64,000 bases of DNA, from positions 124,001-188,000 of the forward strand of contig CANCYR010000001.1 in NCBI GenBank assembly GCA_947382355.1, written 5' to 3'. Positions 52,789 to 61,474 of the stretch are shown here, one piece after another. The position numbers and the translations under genes are program-made. The DNA is from an uncultured Lachnospiraceae bacterium (GTDB lineage Bacteria; Bacillota; Clostridia; Lachnospirales; Lachnospiraceae). Under the pieces are notes generated by a model, which was not told the origin of the DNA, did not search any database, and saw nothing but the letters and a program-made list of their open reading frames with translations. Position 1 is the stretch's first letter, and each line of letters starts with the position of its first letter.

Positions 52789-52823
52789 GTAATTAAAGTA
52801 TTTGTAGAAAAGAGGTTTTTATT

Positions 52824-54188
52824 ATGTACGAAAATAACAATAATCAATATCCCAATTATTATGGCTCTTATTCGGAAAACAGGAATGCTTCATCGCCATA
52901 TGGAGCTTCATCTCCTGCAAATCCTGTTTCACCGGAACCAAAGCAGCAAAAAAAGAAAAGCGGCTTCTTTGGAAAAATCGTAAAGATGGCTTTGGCGGGA
53001 GCTGTTTTTGGTCTTTGCGCCGGCAGTATTATGGTAATCATGCTTCATCTGGCGCCTGTGGAAACGAATCAGGAGAAAAGTGAAGTCACCTCCATTACGG
53101 AAAACACTAACCATGCAATTGCCAATCAGGATACTATGAAAGATGCGGAAGAAATTGCTGCATCAAATATATCAGGAAATACCATAGTCAGCGATGTGAG
53201 TCTGGTAGTGGAAAACACCATGCCTTCTGTGGTGTCCATTACCGGAATGTATAAAGTAGAAGAAGAGAATTATTTTGGATTCCGTAATTTTATAACAGAG
53301 TCTGAATCACCGGGCAGCGGCTCCGGTATTATTGTAGGACAGAATGATACGGAATTGCTGATTGCAACCAACAATCATGTTGTGCAAGATGCTACCTCCC
53401 TTTCAGTCCAGTTCCTTGACGATACAACCGCAGACGCAGTAGTGAAAGGAACCAATGCGGATGTGGATCTGGCGGTAATTGCCATTCCTTTAGAGGATAT
53501 TTCTGAGGAGACCAGGGGAATTATTAAGGTGGCTTCCTTAGGGGATTCAGATAATCTGAAGGTGGGCGAGCCGGCCATTGCCATCGGCAATGCATTAGGT
53601 TATGGACAATCTGTTACCACCGGTGTCATCAGTGCAACCAACAGAGAATATACGATAGAAGAAAATACGGCGAACCTGATTCAGACAGATGCAGCTATCA
53701 ATCCGGGAAATTCAGGCGGAGCCTTATTGAATGCCCGTGGAGAAGTGGTTGGAATCAATTCCAGCAAGATTGGCGGAAGCGTTATTGAGGGCATGGGCTA
53801 TGCAATTCCCATTTCCACCGCAAAGCCTATTATTGAAGAGCTTATGACAAAAACCACAAGGACGAAGGTGGATGAAGCCAAAAAGGCGTATCTGGGCATT
53901 GTGGGAATCAGTGTTACCAATGAAGTGCAGGAATCATACGGGCTTCCGGAAGGAATTTGCGTAACACAGGTATTTTCAGGTACAGGCGCTTCCAAGGCAG
54001 GACTTGTGAAAGGCGATATCATTGTAGAATTCGACGGGGAAAAGGTCCGTACAATGGAAGAACTAAGCGCACTGCTGGAATGCTATGAAAAGGGAAGCGC
54101 CGTTGAAATAAAAATTATGCAGGGAAGTCCTTCCGGATATCAGGAAAAGACCGTAACGGTAACGTTAGGAGGCCGAGTGGATTCTTAA
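52824..54188 (+). CDS. HtrA/DegP-like serine protease with PDZ domain
   Basis: The 454-residue protein has a polar Asn/Ser/Tyr-rich cytoplasmic tail, a membrane segment (IVKMALAGAVFGLCAGSIMV near 52-71), a trypsin-like domain and a C-terminal PDZ domain. The catalytic triad is visible as the His in LIATNNHVVQ, the Asp in GTNADVDLAVIAI and the Ser in NPGNSGGALL. The PDZ region contains GASKAGLVKGDIIVEFDGEKV. It resembles membrane-anchored HtrA proteases of Firmicutes, which degrade misfolded exported proteins. It comes after glmS with a 122-bp gap and likely its own promoter, and is 23 bp before the ClpX-like gene, so protein quality control genes are grouped here. Confidence 0.92.
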   Translation: MYENNNNQYPNYYGSYSENRNASSPYGASSPANPVSPEPKQQKKKSGFFGKIVKMALAGAVFGLCAGSIMVIMLHLAPVETNQEKSEVTSITENTNHAIANQDTMKDAEEIAASNISGNTIVSDVSLVVENTMPSVVSITGMYKVEEENYFGFRNFITESESPGSGSGIIVGQNDTELLIATNNHVVQDATSLSVQFLDDTTADAVVKGTNADVDLAVIAIPLEDISEETRGIIKVASLGDSDNLKVGEPAIAIGNALGYGQSVTTGVISATNREYTIEENTANLIQTDAAINPGNSGGALLNARGEVVGINSSKIGGSVIEGMGYAIPISTAKPIIEELMTKTTRTKVDEAKKAYLGIVGISVTNEVQESYGLPEGICVTQVFSGTGASKAGLVKGDIIVEFDGEKVRTMEELSALLECYEKGSAVEIKIMQGSPSGYQEKTVTVTLGGRVDS

Positions 54189-54211
54189 GCAAAAATTAAA
54201 AGGAGAATACT

Positions 54212-55834
54212 ATGTCAAACTATTATGATGAAACAGACGAAATCTTTTTCAATGAGGAAGTGGAATCAGAGGAAGAGGATGATTTCATGGAGGAGCAGGA
54301 GATTTCGCAGAAGCTTCATAAAAAAGATGAGGAGATGGAAGAAGAAATACTGGAAATTTCGGAAGATGATTATGAAGATGATAAGGAATCAGAGGAAACG
54401 GATTCTGAATTTCGACGAGGAACGCAGTTAAATAAAGAAGAGGCAGAAGATGAGGATGACAAGGAATACGAGGATGTGTGCTTTGTATGCCGTCGTCCCG
54501 AAAGCAAGACTGGCAAACAGTTCAAGCTTCCCAATAATATCTGTGTATGCAATGATTGTATGCATAAGACTATGGATGCGGTAAGCCAGTTTGATTATCA
54601 GGGAATGCTAAATCCTAACATGATGGGACAGTTTGGGGATGTGGATTTGGATAAGATGCAGCAGCAGTTCCCAAACATCAGCTTTGTGAATATAACAGAC
54701 CTTCAGGGTGAAGGAGGCATTCCAAATAAACAGAAGCTGAAGAAGAAAAAGAAAAAGGAAAAAGTGGAGCCGGCCCTGGATATTAAAAATATTCCGGCTC
54801 CCCACAAAATCAAGGCTCAGTTGGATGATTATATCGTAGGGCAGGATTATGCCAAAAAGGTAATTTCCGTAGCAGTTTACAACCACTATAAAAGGGTGGC
54901 TACGGATACTATGGATGAAATAGAAATTGAAAAGTCCAATATGCTTATGATTGGGCCTACAGGCTGCGGAAAAACATATCTTGTAAAAACACTGGCAAGG
55001 CTTTTGGATGTTCCCCTTGCCATTACGGATGCCACTTCCTTAACAGAGGCGGGCTACATTGGTGATGATATAGAAAGCGTAGTCTCTAAGCTGTTAGCAG
55101 CAGCGGAAAATGATGTGGAAAAGGCGGAAAGGGGCATTATCTTTATTGACGAAATCGATAAGATTGCCAAAAAGAAAAACACGAATTCAAGAGATGTGTC
55201 AGGGGAATCCGTACAGCAGGGAATGTTAAAACTGTTAGAAGGCGCAGACGTGGAGGTTCCGGTAGGAGCTAACAGCAAGAATGCCATGGTACCGTTAACA
55301 ACTATCAATACCAGGAATATTCTATTCATCTGCGGAGGAGCATTTCCGGATTTGGATGAAATCATCAAACAAAGATTAAATAAACAGACATCCATCGGAT
55401 ATAATGCGGACCTAAAGGATAAATTCGACAAAGAGAAAAATATCCACAAAAACGTGGAAATCGAGGATTTAAAGAAATTTGGCATGATACCAGAGTTTGT
55501 AGGCCGCCTTCCCATTGTATTTACTTTGGATGCCCTTACGGAAGAAATGCTGATTCAGATATTAAAGGAGCCTAAAAATGCTATTTTAAAGCAATACCAG
55601 AAACTGCTTGATTTAGATGAGGTAAAGCTGGAATTTGACGAGTCTGCATTAAAGGCAATCGCCAAGAAAGCAATGGAAAAGGATACCGGGGCAAGGGCGC
55701 TTCGTGCCATTATTGAGGAATTCATGCTGGATATCATGTATGAGATTCCAAAGGACCAGAATATTGGCAGGGTGACCATTACCGGAGATTATATTAATGG
55801 AACCGGCGGACCGGTTATTGATATAAGAGGGTAG
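54212..55834 (+). CDS. clpX: Divergent ClpX-type AAA+ unfoldase with acidic N-terminal extension
   Basis: The 540-residue protein is a ClpX homologue. Its first 88 residues are a very acidic extension not found in ordinary ClpX. A C4 zinc-binding domain follows (C90-x2-C93 and C113-x2-C116). The AAA+ core has GPTGCGKTYLVKT (Walker A), GYIGDDIES (pore loop 1), GIIFIDEIDK (Walker B) and GARALRAII (sensor 2). The RKH loop of typical ClpX (GGRKHP) is replaced here by GANSKNAM, and the ClpP-docking IGF loop is IGY. The usual ClpX length is about 420. It may be an alternative unfoldase, possibly working with or without ClpP. No clpP is in the window. Starts at ATG 54212 after AAAGGAGAA. Confidence 0.9.
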   Translation: MSNYYDETDEIFFNEEVESEEEDDFMEEQEISQKLHKKDEEMEEEILEISEDDYEDDKESEETDSEFRRGTQLNKEEAEDEDDKEYEDVCFVCRRPESKTGKQFKLPNNICVCNDCMHKTMDAVSQFDYQGMLNPNMMGQFGDVDLDKMQQQFPNISFVNITDLQGEGGIPNKQKLKKKKKKEKVEPALDIKNIPAPHKIKAQLDDYIVGQDYAKKVISVAVYNHYKRVATDTMDEIEIEKSNMLMIGPTGCGKTYLVKTLARLLDVPLAITDATSLTEAGYIGDDIESVVSKLLAAAENDVEKAERGIIFIDEIDKIAKKKNTNSRDVSGESVQQGMLKLLEGADVEVPVGANSKNAMVPLTTINTRNILFICGGAFPDLDEIIKQRLNKQTSIGYNADLKDKFDKEKNIHKNVEIEDLKKFGMIPEFVGRLPIVFTLDALTEEMLIQILKEPKNAILKQYQKLLDLDEVKLEFDESALKAIAKKAMEKDTGARALRAIIEEFMLDIMYEIPKDQNIGRVTITGDYINGTGGPVIDIRG

Positions 55835-55872
55835 AAGCGCTCCTGTGTTTGCATACTTAAATTTATGTTAAG

Positions 55873-55907
55873 AAGAACTGTCAGTTTATGGGACAGTTCT
55901 TTTTTTG
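55873..55907 (+). terminator. Rho-independent terminator after clpX-like gene
   Basis: AAGAACTGTC (55873-55882) and GACAGTTCTT (55892-55901) form a 10-bp perfect stem with a 9-nt loop, followed by a run of seven T. Confidence 0.85.
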
Positions 55908-55942
55908 CAGCAGTTCAGCCCGGTTGTGTTTTATCTTAAGGC

Positions 55943-55972
55943 TTTACAAAAGAATATATTAGGTTGTATAAT
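55943..55972 (+). promoter_or_regulatory. Promoter of the LRR protein gene
   Basis: TTTACA at 55943-55948 and TATAAT at 55967-55972 have an 18-bp spacer. A GGGGGT ribosome binding site lies before ATG 56050. Confidence 0.6.
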
Positions 55973-56049
55973 TATTACAATTATAGGCATTGTGCGCCTG
56001 TAAGAAGCTGTTAAAATACTAACGGATAAACATTATTAAGGGGGTAAAT

Positions 56050-59000
56050 ATGTTTAAAAAGAAGTTTTGGAAACGATCAATCAGCATACTTCTGGCAAGC
56101 GCCGTAGCTCTATCGGGCAGCGGCTTTAATATTCAGCTGGGGAATGTAACATTAAGTGCCGGAGAAGTATTGGCAGAGGAAACAGAAATATCTGTAATGG
56201 ACGAAGGGAATACCGATGGTTCCGTTTCAGAGAATGAGGCGGAAAGCATTCAGCAGGTACAGGATGAGTTTCCCGAAGAGCAGAAGGATTTTCAGGAAGG
56301 GGATGCCCTTGAATCAGTACAGCCAAAAGAGGCTGACATTGTATCAGGAAATGTAATAGAAGTAAAAAGCGGAAGTGCCGCCAGTACAGTTATTTCAGAT
56401 ACGGCACTTTTAAAGGGACTTGCATTTTGTATTTTAGGAGATGAGGATGCATATTCTTCTCTGACCACAGATGATTTAATTAATTTTACAGGTGCAATTG
56501 ACTTTACGGAATACGAAAAAGCAGCTGATATCGTCAGCTTGAAAGGAATTGGCACTGTTAAAAATGCAACAGCCTTTCAGCTGGAGAAATGTCAAAAGGT
56601 GCAGGATATTATGGCATATGAATTCAGAGGGTGTTCCATGCAAAGTATAACGCTTCCTGATTCGATTAGAAGCATAGGGGATCAGGCGTTTTTTGATTGT
56701 AAAAATCTTGAAAAGATTACATCAGGAACTGTTGAGGATGCCCTGCCTCCTCAACTGCTGGTAGTGGGCAGTAATGTATTTGACAAGTGCGTAAAGCTGA
56801 CAAATATTATTATTCCCGATACGGTTGAGGAAAATGCAATTCAGCATGCCACTTCTCTTTTTGCAAACTGCAGCGGCCTGCAGAATGTAACAATTGGTTC
56901 CGGAATTACCAACATACCGGTTTCGGCATTTTCAAATGCAGGTGCAGCGGAAGGGATGCAGGTTACGGTTCATGGCTTAAACGCCAGATTGGAAAAGGTT
57001 GGCGACAAGGCATTTTATGGTGCGAATATTCAGACGCTTGATTTGTCAAACTGTACAGGGCTTGGAACATTTGGCGCAACAGTTTTTGCGGATTCCAAGC
57101 TTCAGAAGATTATTCTGCCTGACAGCATTTCAAATTCCGAAGATAATAAGCTTTTATTCAGCGAAGGGGCATTTTCAGGAGCTCCGATTCAGACCATGGG
57201 AAAAAAGAACGGTATTGAAGAGGGAAAGGTGTGCATACCGGAATATGTATCGGTAACAGAAGAAAAGAGCAAGGGTATATTTTCAAAGTGCATAGATATG
57301 ACATGTGTGGAAATTCCAGCTTCATGGACGATAATTCCCAACAGCGCATTTAAGGATTGCAGCGGTCTGGTGGAAACAGGTATTGGCAATGGTACTCAGC
57401 TTGTTTCCATTGGAGAAGAAGCATTTTATGGAACAGGTTTGAAAAACACGGATTTCTTAAATGGCTGTACTTTGCTGAATACGATAGGAAAGTCTGCATT
57501 TGAACAATGTATTACTTTAGAAACAGTTGTTTTGCCTGTTTCTGTCATAACAGTAGGAGAAAGAGCATTTTATACGGAACAGGATTTAAAAAAGATAGCG
57601 CAGTCTTTAGATAACATTAAGGACTCTGCACTTACAAGCTTTCAATGGAATTCCAGTCCGGGTGCGGCCAAGTCAGGAAACAAGAGAATTTTGGGAAATA
57701 AGGCTTTGGAAGGTAATGCATCTCTTCAAAAGGTGGTGCTGCCGGATTATTCTGCAGCAGGCGAATCTTTTGAAATCGGCAGTGAAGCATTTGCAATATG
57801 CATTAATTTACAGGAAATAGGAGAAGGGCAGGACAATGTGCTTCCTGCTTCAGTTTCCGCAATTGGGGACAATGCGTTTAAGATGTGTCTCAAACTGCCT
57901 AAGATAAAAATTCAGTCTAATTCCAATGGTTTAACGCTGGGCTCAAGCATTTTTGAAGACTGTCTTGCACTTACTGAAGCAGAGCTGCCTGCAAATATAA
58001 CAAGCATTCCCGTCAGGACATTCTGTAATGCGGGAGTAACGTCTCTGACTATGGGCAGCACGCCCAATAAGATTACCAGTTCTACCTTAAAGACAATTGG
58101 AGCACGTTCATTTTTTGGATGCCAGATAGAGAATCTGGATTTATCAGGTTGTTCGGCATTGGAGGAAATTGGCGGATGGGCATTTGCACAGACGGATACA
58201 GAGAAAGGTGTTCCTGATGATAAAAAAGTAAAAACTAATAATGTGGTTAAATTAAAATCTGTAATCTTGCCGGAAAAACTGCCGGGATTATTTATTAATT
58301 CAGGTGTATTTTGTCTGGATATGAACTTTACTACATTAGCAACAACAAATCATAATACTCCTGGAACTGCATATATTCCGGATTATGTGGAAGCTAATCA
58401 AGACGGCGTTGGCATAGGAGAAGGGGTATTTAGCGGTACGGCAATTGAGAGAGCGGTAATTCCTTCAGGATGGACGGGAGTTCTTCCAAAGGGAACTTTC
58501 GAGTTATGCTTGAATATGACCAGTCTTGATTTTCTTGTTAATACTAATTTGTCGGGTTTGGGAGAAGCATGTTTTTCTGGCTGTTTTGGTCTGAAGGATA
58601 TACATTTAGCCGGCAATCGCACCATAAAAAACATTGGAAAAGAGTGTTTTGAGCTATGTATCGGTATTGAAAGCACGAAAGCAAATCCCATGACATTGCC
58701 GGCATCCTTGGAAACAATTGAAAACAGAGCCTTTTTCCAGGCAGAGTTTGACTATCTGAATCTGTCGGCAAGTTCACAATTAAAGACAATTAAAGACAGC
58801 GCTTTTGAAGAAGCAAGCTTTCAGGAAATGGATTTGTCCGGAAACGGGCAGCTTCAAACAGTGGGAAGGAATGCATTTAAAAAGAACAAAACGTTGACTG
58901 CTGTGAAATTGTCGCCGGCTATGAGTACGGTAGCGGATAGCAGCTTTGAAGAAGACAGCGCACTGGCCACAGTAGATTTCCAGTCAGTAAAGGAAATCAA

Positions 59001-61362
59001 ACCAAATGCTTTTAAAAATTGCAGTGCCCTGAATCTGTCAGGGACGAATCTGGATTCTGTTGAGAAGATTGGAGACGGCGCTTTTCAGAATTGTAAGAGC
59101 CTGAAAAACGTAAAATTTGGTCCCAAGCTTATAAGCATAGGCGGAAATGCTTTTAACGGATGCTCTGAAATATTGGATAGTAATGGAAAAAAGACAATGT
59201 CAGATTCTGTAAAAGTATCCTTTGATTTTTCCAATGCTACTTCTCTTGCTACAATAGGCAGAGAGGCATTTGGAAAGTCGGCTGTCACCGAATTTGACAT
59301 TTCCAAAACAGCAGTGAGCATCATAGAAAATAATTTGTGCAAAAGCTGTGAGCTCTTAGAAGATGTGACTTTTGGAACAAGTGTAAAATATATAAATGCA
59401 GATGCACTGGCAGGCTGTCCGAAGCTGGGCAAGGTTTCTTTGTACAGCGCTACAGTAATAGACCCTAAGGCGTTTAATGCTTTATCAGATGTGTCCAGAA
59501 ATACTACAAATAAAAATTTGAGCATTACCGTAGAGCCTGTAAAAGAGGCAATTAAGGTGGGAATCAATGAAACTATGGACTTCCCGTATTATGTGCATAT
59601 GGTAAATACAGATACAAAGGCTCCCCAGTTAAAGGCTTTCCGGCATATTGTGGCAGGAGATGGTCAGAATCCTGTACCGGAAGGGGACCGGGAACATATT
59701 TATATGGCGGTAAGCGGCGATGTGGATGGGTATTTTATAAATAAATACTCTGACAACACCACACTTGTGAGCGGAAAGTATGCAAATAGTGAAGGCGGCA
59801 TGTCAGATAACTTCCAGCAGATGTCTCATACGAAAGAAGATGCGGAGACAAACAGGAAAAAAGTAGATGTTTTCCGGGTCACAGGCGTAAAGGAAGGAAG
59901 TTATCCGGTATATGTCTGCTGTCAGGTGCAGTTTCCGTTGAATAATTCCTATGAAATCGGAAGCTGTATAAAAACAGACTTTACAACAAAATACAAGGTG
60001 GAAGTAATAAAGGCATGGTATAAGGCAGATTTGTATCAGAAGTACGATAACAGAACCGGCCTTAGCAATAAACTTCAGCCCAATTCCGTTACAAAATTTC
60101 AGGCGGACAGCAGGAATGAAAAGCCAAAGCTTTATTATGACCTTAGATATACGGATGAGGAAATGGAGAGCAGTAATATTAAGGATTGGAATGTGACAGT
60201 AGTTTCTGATAATCCGGCTGTTATGTATCCCGGAAAGAACCCCAATGATGGAACTGCAAAGATGGGTGGGGCTACTCCGGGAATGATTACTACTACAGTA
60301 GGAGAAAATAATAAAAATAATCAGTCACAAAAGTTCTTTCATTTGATTCCGGCAGGAATGGGCACAGCCCATATAACAGTTTATCCGGCTTCGCATCCTG
60401 CCGGCTCGGCAAATGCTGAAAAATATGCCCAGACATATACTTATGTGGTTGGAGCAGACTTAAAGAGCATTCAGCTTCAGGTGCCTAACGAAAAAAGAAC
60501 ATTGAATCCGGGGCAGACGGTACAGGTTGAGACCAAGATTACAAATTGCCTAAACCAGACCGCAACTATAACATCTGCCGCAGAAGCAGCAAAATATACC
60601 AATAACAAGCTGGTATATGAAACAAATACACCGGCATTGCTGACTACAACGCAAAACGGTTTAGTAAAGGCTGTAACGGCAGAAATGAATCAAAAGTCAG
60701 TAGATGTCAGTGTGACGGCTACCAAATCGGATGGAAAAACAATTTCCGCAAAAACAAACATCAATGTAAGATGGCCGGAAATAAAGGAGAATCAAAGCTA
60801 TAAAGATACTGTTACAGGTGCTGTTGTAACTGTTACAAAGAAAGGGAATAAAGATGGAGAAGTAACTTATAAGAAAGCAGGTTCCACAACTGCTGCTACT
60901 ATTAAGATTCCTTCTACGGTTACTATTTCAGGCGTAAAATACAAGGTTACAAAGATAGCACCAAGTGCTTTTAAAAATAATAAAAAGCTTAAAACAGTTA
61001 CGATTCCCTCTTCTGTTACAGAAATAGGTTCCAAGGCTTTTTATGGCTGTACGGCTTTGAAAAAGATAACCCTTGGCAGCAATGTTAAGATTATAGGTTC
61101 CAGCGCCTTTTATAATTGCAAGGCATTGACCAGTGTGACGATTGGTAAGAAAGTAACGTCCATTGGAAGCAAGGCATTTTATAATTGTAAGAAACTAAAG
61201 AAGATTACGATTAAATCAACTGTACTCAGTAAAGTAGGAAGCAAGGCTTTTAAAAATATTTATAAGAAAGCAACAATTAAAGTTCCAAGGAAGAAACTTG
61301 CTGATTACAAGAAGCTGTTAAAAGGCAAAGGGCAATCAAAGACTGTAAAAATTAAAAAGTAA
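56050..61362 (+). CDS. Secreted BspA-type leucine-rich repeat protein
   Basis: The 1,770-residue protein has a signal peptide (KKKFWKRSISILLASAVALS with a likely cleavage near 30). Then come many LRR_5 (BspA/TpLRR) repeats from about residue 170 to 1,160, each with the pattern I-G-x-x-A-F-x-x-C-x-x-L. A long Ig-like stretch spans about 1,180-1,580 (including LQVPNEKRTLNPGQTVQVET). Four more compact LRR repeats follow (IGSKAFYGCTALKKITLG, IGSSAFYNCKALTSVTIG). The end is basic (KGKGQSKTVKIKK) with no LPXTG, SLH or membrane anchor, so it is released or held non-covalently. BspA proteins bind host matrix and other bacteria. Expression is from its own promoter and ended by its own terminator. Confidence 0.92.
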   Translation: MFKKKFWKRSISILLASAVALSGSGFNIQLGNVTLSAGEVLAEETEISVMDEGNTDGSVSENEAESIQQVQDEFPEEQKDFQEGDALESVQPKEADIVSGNVIEVKSGSAASTVISDTALLKGLAFCILGDEDAYSSLTTDDLINFTGAIDFTEYEKAADIVSLKGIGTVKNATAFQLEKCQKVQDIMAYEFRGCSMQSITLPDSIRSIGDQAFFDCKNLEKITSGTVEDALPPQLLVVGSNVFDKCVKLTNIIIPDTVEENAIQHATSLFANCSGLQNVTIGSGITNIPVSAFSNAGAAEGMQVTVHGLNARLEKVGDKAFYGANIQTLDLSNCTGLGTFGATVFADSKLQKIILPDSISNSEDNKLLFSEGAFSGAPIQTMGKKNGIEEGKVCIPEYVSVTEEKSKGIFSKCIDMTCVEIPASWTIIPNSAFKDCSGLVETGIGNGTQLVSIGEEAFYGTGLKNTDFLNGCTLLNTIGKSAFEQCITLETVVLPVSVITVGERAFYTEQDLKKIAQSLDNIKDSALTSFQWNSSPGAAKSGNKRILGNKALEGNASLQKVVLPDYSAAGESFEIGSEAFAICINLQEIGEGQDNVLPASVSAIGDNAFKMCLKLPKIKIQSNSNGLTLGSSIFEDCLALTEAELPANITSIPVRTFCNAGVTSLTMGSTPNKITSSTLKTIGARSFFGCQIENLDLSGCSALEEIGGWAFAQTDTEKGVPDDKKVKTNNVVKLKSVILPEKLPGLFINSGVFCLDMNFTTLATTNHNTPGTAYIPDYVEANQDGVGIGEGVFSGTAIERAVIPSGWTGVLPKGTFELCLNMTSLDFLVNTNLSGLGEACFSGCFGLKDIHLAGNRTIKNIGKECFELCIGIESTKANPMTLPASLETIENRAFFQAEFDYLNLSASSQLKTIKDSAFEEASFQEMDLSGNGQLQTVGRNAFKKNKTLTAVKLSPAMSTVADSSFEEDSALATVDFQSVKEIKPNAFKNCSALNLSGTNLDSVEKIGDGAFQNCKSLKNVKFGPKLISIGGNAFNGCSEILDSNGKKTMSDSVKVSFDFSNATSLATIGREAFGKSAVTEFDISKTAVSIIENNLCKSCELLEDVTFGTSVKYINADALAGCPKLGKVSLYSATVIDPKAFNALSDVSRNTTNKNLSITVEPVKEAIKVGINETMDFPYYVHMVNTDTKAPQLKAFRHIVAGDGQNPVPEGDREHIYMAVSGDVDGYFINKYSDNTTLVSGKYANSEGGMSDNFQQMSHTKEDAETNRKKVDVFRVTGVKEGSYPVYVCCQVQFPLNNSYEIGSCIKTDFTTKYKVEVIKAWYKADLYQKYDNRTGLSNKLQPNSVTKFQADSRNEKPKLYYDLRYTDEEMESSNIKDWNVTVVSDNPAVMYPGKNPNDGTAKMGGATPGMITTTVGENNKNNQSQKFFHLIPAGMGTAHITVYPASHPAGSANAEKYAQTYTYVVGADLKSIQLQVPNEKRTLNPGQTVQVETKITNCLNQTATITSAAEAAKYTNNKLVYETNTPALLTTTQNGLVKAVTAEMNQKSVDVSVTATKSDGKTISAKTNINVRWPEIKENQSYKDTVTGAVVTVTKKGNKDGEVTYKKAGSTTAATIKIPSTVTISGVKYKVTKIAPSAFKNNKKLKTVTIPSSVTEIGSKAFYGCTALKKITLGSNVKIIGSSAFYNCKALTSVTIGKKVTSIGSKAFYNCKKLKKITIKSTVLSKVGSKAFKNIYKKATIKVPRKKLADYKKLLKGKGQSKTVKIKK

Positions 61363-61379
61363 TAAAAAACTAAAAGATG

Positions 61380-61412
61380 AAATCGTTCCTGCATATGCAG
61401 GGACGATTTTTA
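61380..61412 (+). terminator. Rho-independent terminator after the LRR gene
   Basis: AAATCGTTCCTGCAT (61380-61394) pairs with ATGCAGGGACGATTT (61395-61409) with one wobble, followed by T residues. The stem is 15 bp with almost no loop, so the innermost pairs open. Confidence 0.85.
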
Positions 61413-61474
61413 TATAAGGCAAAAAAAGGATATTTGCATATAATAAAGGGAAAACAATTAGGAAATTTAAAATC

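Noticed and set aside
55054-55515. 153-residue minus-strand frame
   Set aside because: Antisense to the AAA+ core of the ClpX-like gene. Serine-rich shadow.
59085-59567. 160-residue minus-strand frame
   Set aside because: Antisense to the LRR gene. No start signals.
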